The position numbers and the translations under genes were made by a program. The notes below the pieces were generated by a model, which was not told the DNA's origin, ran no database searches, and worked only from the letters and a program-made list of their open reading frames with translations. A stretch of DNA of 64,000 nucleotides from Lacrimispora sphenoides (lineage in GTDB: Bacteria; Bacillota; Clostridia; Lachnospirales; Lachnospiraceae), in assembly GCF_900105215.1 (NCBI RefSeq), contig NZ_FOIP01000001.1:2606501-2670500 (forward strand). The letters run 5' to 3'. Positions 60,857 to 64,000 of this stretch are shown here, in pieces. How positions within the stretch are numbered: position 1 is the first letter of the stretch; each line of letters begins with the position of its first letter.

Positions 60857-61330
60857 ATGGAATTGACATTCAGATACGCCGAAAGAAAAGATACGGCTCT
60901 AATATTGAAATTTATTAAGGAACTTGCAGAATACGAAAAGATGCTTGATGAGGTGGTGGCCACAGAGAATCTGCTGGAAGACTGGATTTTTAACAGGCAA
61001 AAGGCTGAGGTGATCTTTGCCCTGGCTGACGGGAAAGAGGTTGGTTTCGCTTTGTTCTTCCATAACTTTTCTACATTTTTAGGGAGAGCTGGAATCTATC
61101 TGGAAGATTTGTACATAAATACAGAGTACAGAGGCTGTGGAATTGGAAAGGCATTATTAAAGAAGCTGGGGGAGATCACGGTGGAACGGGGCTGCGGCAG
61201 GCTGGAATGGTGGTGCCTGGATTGGAACAAACCCAGCATTGATTTTTACCGTTCCATGGGAGCGGAGCCTATGGAGGACTGGACGGTTTACCGGATAGCA
61301 GGCAATGCTTTAAAAGAGCTGGCGGACTAA
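60857..61330 (+). CDS. GNAT-family N-acetyltransferase
   Basis: The 157-residue protein starts at ATG 60857 behind AGGAGGAAG. It has the acetyl-CoA loop YRGCGIGKALLKKL and a WWCLDWNKPSIDFYRSMGA strand-helix typical of the diamine/thialysine acetyltransferase branch. Substrate is not certain. Confidence 0.85.
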   Translation: MELTFRYAERKDTALILKFIKELAEYEKMLDEVVATENLLEDWIFNRQKAEVIFALADGKEVGFALFFHNFSTFLGRAGIYLEDLYINTEYRGCGIGKALLKKLGEITVERGCGRLEWWCLDWNKPSIDFYRSMGAEPMEDWTVYRIAGNALKELAD

Positions 61331-61354
61331 CTTTAAATATTTGCTCATAGCCTA

Positions 61355-61399
61355 AAAAAGGACGTACACAAAACAAGTATCTGTGTACGTCCTTTTTCT
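61355..61399. terminator. Bidirectional terminator between the GNAT gene and argG
   Basis: AAGGACGTACACA pairs with TGTGTACGTCCTT, with A-run before and T-run after. Confidence 0.9.
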
Positions 61400-61402
61400 T
61401 GC

Positions 61403-62629
61403 TTATTTATTTGTTTTTTCAATTTCCTGCATCTTCATCGCACGAACCTTTAACGGAAGTCCGAAAAGAGTGATGAAGCCATCTGCGTCGTGGTGGTCAT
61501 ATAAGTCTCCTGTTGTAAAGGAAGCCAGGGACTCGCTGTACAGGGAATAAGGAGAAGTGGTTCCGGCCTTAATGATATTACCCTTATAAAGCTTCAGCTT
61601 TACTTCTCCGGTCACATACTTCTGTGTGGATTCCACAAATGCCTGAACTGCTTCACGCAGGGGGGTAAACCATTTTCCTTCATAAACGATCTGCGCAAAT
61701 TTATTGCCCATATCTTTCTTCACTTCCATCGTAGCACGGTCTAAGACCAATTCCTCTAATTGCTGATGAGCCTCAAGAAGAATGGTTCCGCCGGGAGTTT
61801 CATAAACGCCGCGGGATTTCATTCCCACAACCCGGTTTTCCACGATATCCACAATGCCGACACCGTGCTTGCCGCCCAGTTCATTTAACTTGGTAATGAT
61901 ATCAGAAACTTTCATCTTTTCCCCATTGACGCTGGCAGGGATACCTTTTTCAAAGGTCATGGTCACATATTCTCCCTCATTCGGAGCCTTTTCAGGAGAT
62001 ACACCCAGTACTAATAAATGGTCATAGTTAGGTTCGTTTGCCGGATCTTCAAGCTCCAGGCCTTCATGGCTGATGTGCCATAAGTTACGATCACGGCTGT
62101 AGCTGTTGTCAGCAGAGAAAGGAAGGTCGATTCCGTGCTGCTTGCAGTATTCAATCTCATCCTCGCGGGACTGCATGGTCCATACATCGGTCATACGCCA
62201 TGGAGCAATGATCTTTAAATCAGGAGCCAGAGCCTTGATTCCCAGCTCAAAACGGATCTGGTCGTTTCCTTTACCCGTAGCGCCGTGGCAGATGGCGGTA
62301 GCGCCTTCTTTCCTTGCGATTTCCACCAGCCTCTTTGCAATGGCCGGACGTGCCATGGATGTTCCTAATAAGTATTTGTTTTCATAAACCGCATTTGCCT
62401 GCACACATGGAATGATGTAATTGTCGCAGAAGTCATCAACCAGATTTTCAACATATAATTTGGTAGCACCGGATAATTTTGCTCGTTCCTCTAAACCGTC
62501 TAATTCATTTCCCTGACCGCAGTCGATGCAGCAGCAGATTACCTCATAATCAAAATTTTCCTTTAACCACGGGATAATGGCTGTGGTATCAAGACCGCCG
62601 GAATAGGCTAAAATAACTTTCTCTTTCAT
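61403..62629 (-). CDS. argG: Argininosuccinate synthase
   Basis: The 408-residue enzyme has the PP-loop AYSGGLDTTAIIPWL and the ATGKGNDQIRFE motif. It ligates citrulline and aspartate with ATP in arginine synthesis. It is divergent from argC across ~270 bases. Confidence 0.95.
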   Translation of the reverse strand: MKEKVILAYSGGLDTTAIIPWLKENFDYEVICCCIDCGQGNELDGLEERAKLSGATKLYVENLVDDFCDNYIIPCVQANAVYENKYLLGTSMARPAIAKRLVEIARKEGATAICHGATGKGNDQIRFELGIKALAPDLKIIAPWRMTDVWTMQSREDEIEYCKQHGIDLPFSADNSYSRDRNLWHISHEGLELEDPANEPNYDHLLVLGVSPEKAPNEGEYVTMTFEKGIPASVNGEKMKVSDIITKLNELGGKHGVGIVDIVENRVVGMKSRGVYETPGGTILLEAHQQLEELVLDRATMEVKKDMGNKFAQIVYEGKWFTPLREAVQAFVESTQKYVTGEVKLKLYKGNIIKAGTTSPYSLYSESLASFTTGDLYDHHDADGFITLFGLPLKVRAMKMQEIEKTNK

Positions 62630-62903
62630 TTATAGATCCTCCTCGATTTTAAATGGATTTTTTTTCATTGAACTTTCATAAATATACACCCAAATCATGA
62701 AAAATGCAAGGGTAAAATAAAAAATATAAAAAAAACTTGCATATTATACGCTATCAATGTATAATTATAAACTATCAGTTATAGAAAAATATGGAAAAGC
62801 GTTCTTTATAACAGAAGAGCCTGTATAAATAAGGTATAAAACGCCAAAAACCGGCAGAAATAAAAAACAAATGACCTATGAAAAAATATAAGGAGAGATG
62901 AAT
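62630..62903. promoter_or_regulatory. Divergent argG-argC control region
   Basis: This AT-rich region contains TTGCATATTATACGC and ATGTATAATTATAAACT (about 62735-62775), which resemble ArgR-type boxes. I see no T-box or riboswitch. Assignment of ArgR sites is tentative. Confidence 0.4.
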
Positions 62904-63944
62904 ATGATTAAGGCAGGAATAATAGGATCCACCGGATATGCAGGCGGCGAGCTTGCAAGACTTTTGCTACAGAGAGACGATATAGAGATCCTATGGTACG
63001 GATCAAAAAGCTATGTAGATCAGAAATACGCTTCTATTTACCAAAACATGTTTCAGATTGTGGACGATTTCTGCCGGGATGATAATGTGGAGACCCTGGC
63101 TGAAATCGCAGATGTAATTTTTACGGCGACGCCTCAGGGTTTTTGTGCATCTCTTATAAATGAGGAGATTTTAAGTAAGACAAAGGTGATTGATTTAAGC
63201 GCAGATTACCGGATCAAGGATGTGGCTGTCTATGAGGAATGGTATAAGATGGAGCACAAGACACCTCAGTTTATAAAGGAAGCAGTCTACGGACTACCGG
63301 AAATCAATCGGGAGAAAATTAAAAATGCCAGACTCATCGCCAATCCAGGCTGTTATCCTACCTGCTCTACTCTATCCATTTATCCTCTGGTAAAGGAAGG
63401 GCTCATTGACCCCAGCACAATCATCATTGATGCCAAGTCAGGAACCTCCGGTGCCGGAAGAGGAGCTAAGGTGGATAACTTATACTGTGAGGTCAATGAA
63501 AACATAAAGGCTTACGGCGTAGGCGTTCACAGACACACTCCGGAAATTGAGGAGCAATTATCCTATGGGGCGGGCCGTCCGGTCACCATAAGCTTTACCC
63601 CCCATCTGGTGCCCATGAACCGGGGCATTCTCATAACGTCCTATGCGGCTCTCACCAAGTCAGTTTCTTATGAGGAAGTAAAAGCGGTCTATGATAAATA
63701 TTATTCTAAAGAATACTTTATCCGGGTTCTGGAAAAGGATGTGGTTCCCCAGACCAAATGGGTGGAAGGAAGCAATTTTGTGGATGTGAATTTCAAGATT
63801 GATCCAAGAACTAACAGGGTAATCATGATGGGTGCTATGGATAATCTGGTAAAGGGAGCCGCAGGACAGGCGGTGCAAAACATGAATATCCTGTTTGGAC
63901 TGCCGGAGAATAAAGGGCTTAAGCTCATTCCTCTGTTCCCGTAA
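62904..63944 (+). CDS. argC: N-acetyl-gamma-glutamyl-phosphate reductase
   Basis: I start at ATG 62904 because AAGGAGAG lies 8 bases upstream; ATG 62898 is too close. The 346-residue enzyme has the NADP-binding GSTGYAGGELARLL and the catalytic Cys in ANPGCYPTCS, followed by GVHRHTPEIEEQLS. It is a step of arginine synthesis. Confidence 0.95.
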   Translation: MIKAGIIGSTGYAGGELARLLLQRDDIEILWYGSKSYVDQKYASIYQNMFQIVDDFCRDDNVETLAEIADVIFTATPQGFCASLINEEILSKTKVIDLSADYRIKDVAVYEEWYKMEHKTPQFIKEAVYGLPEINREKIKNARLIANPGCYPTCSTLSIYPLVKEGLIDPSTIIIDAKSGTSGAGRGAKVDNLYCEVNENIKAYGVGVHRHTPEIEEQLSYGAGRPVTISFTPHLVPMNRGILITSYAALTKSVSYEEVKAVYDKYYSKEYFIRVLEKDVVPQTKWVEGSNFVDVNFKIDPRTNRVIMMGAMDNLVKGAAGQAVQNMNILFGLPENKGLKLIPLFP

Positions 63945-64000
63945 GGGGTATGAGTGAAGACTGAGTCAAGAAAGAAACAACCGCATAATACAACAGGCGC

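Noticed and set aside
62630..62903. T-box or other amino-acid riboswitch before argG or argC
   Set aside because: No T-box consensus block or terminator-antiterminator pair was visible in the AT-rich divergent region.
1..64000. CRISPR array, tRNA or rRNA genes
   Set aside because: No regularly spaced direct repeats with unique spacers, no cloverleaf with CCA-type end and no rRNA-like blocks were noticed. The inverted arms at 578-990 and 2186-2600 are not CRISPR repeats.

Overview
The window looks like a chromosomal segment of a low-to-mid-GC, Gram-positive anaerobe of the Lachnospiraceae, most likely near Lacrimispora or a related former Clostridium. This is an inference from strong AGGAGG ribosome sites, the gene families present (BlaR1-BlaI, YesM/YesN with a CUT1 transporter, Csp-like subtilases, FeoA-FeoB, DUF1538, SpoVB) and their sequence character. 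No rRNA, tRNA or CRISPR array was seen.

Layout. 1-2950: an SOS-type promoter between two LexA boxes drives the N-terminus of a phage-type tail fibre. Behind it lies a shufflon-like inversion locus: a tyrosine recombinase flanked by ~415-bp inverted repeats, with four C-terminal cassettes that each start at a TAGTGATTTA site. 3157-10400: a TW-repeat/cohesin-like protein, a giant Rhs toxin and a TPR candidate immunity protein. 10650-12890: a BlaR1-BlaI sensor-repressor pair with promoter and operator. 13038-21905: a sugar ABC transporter, YesM/YesN two-component system and heparinase-family lyase. 22008-33145: a feoA-feoB operon whose feoB is cut in two by an 8,351-bp element. The element carries a large serine recombinase next to one end, a CcdA-TlpA redox protein, a FadR-type regulator with an IlvD/Edd dehydratase, and an ogt-alkA-adaA alkylation-repair set. 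Precise excision between the two CATGTG junctions would restore a 715-codon FeoB. 33159-37504: variant hemerythrin, RluF-type pseudouridine synthase, LigA, MetA. 37505-45776: an AT-rich accessory region of fragments (prophage tail scrap, MarR and DtxR regulators, a truncated IS256-type element, a subtilase lacking its catalytic serine, a LigD remnant, small ORFs). 45780-63944: mostly ordinary genes: GH18 chitinase, DUF1538 with a PII-like partner, a molybdate system (regulator, ModABC, Mop), SpoVB-like flippase, NifS-IscU-MnmA, cell-wall amidase, patatin, GNAT, ArgG and ArgC.

How it fits together. Two independent recombinase-controlled loci stand out: the tail-fibre inversion locus and the feoB element, which resembles developmentally or conditionally excised elements such as skin. 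Iron recurs: feoAB, a DtxR-type regulator, and two Fur-box-like sites upstream of the Fe-S genes nifS-iscU. The feoB-splitting element and the SOS-linked invertible tail fibre beside an Rhs toxin cassette are the best candidates for undescribed biology.
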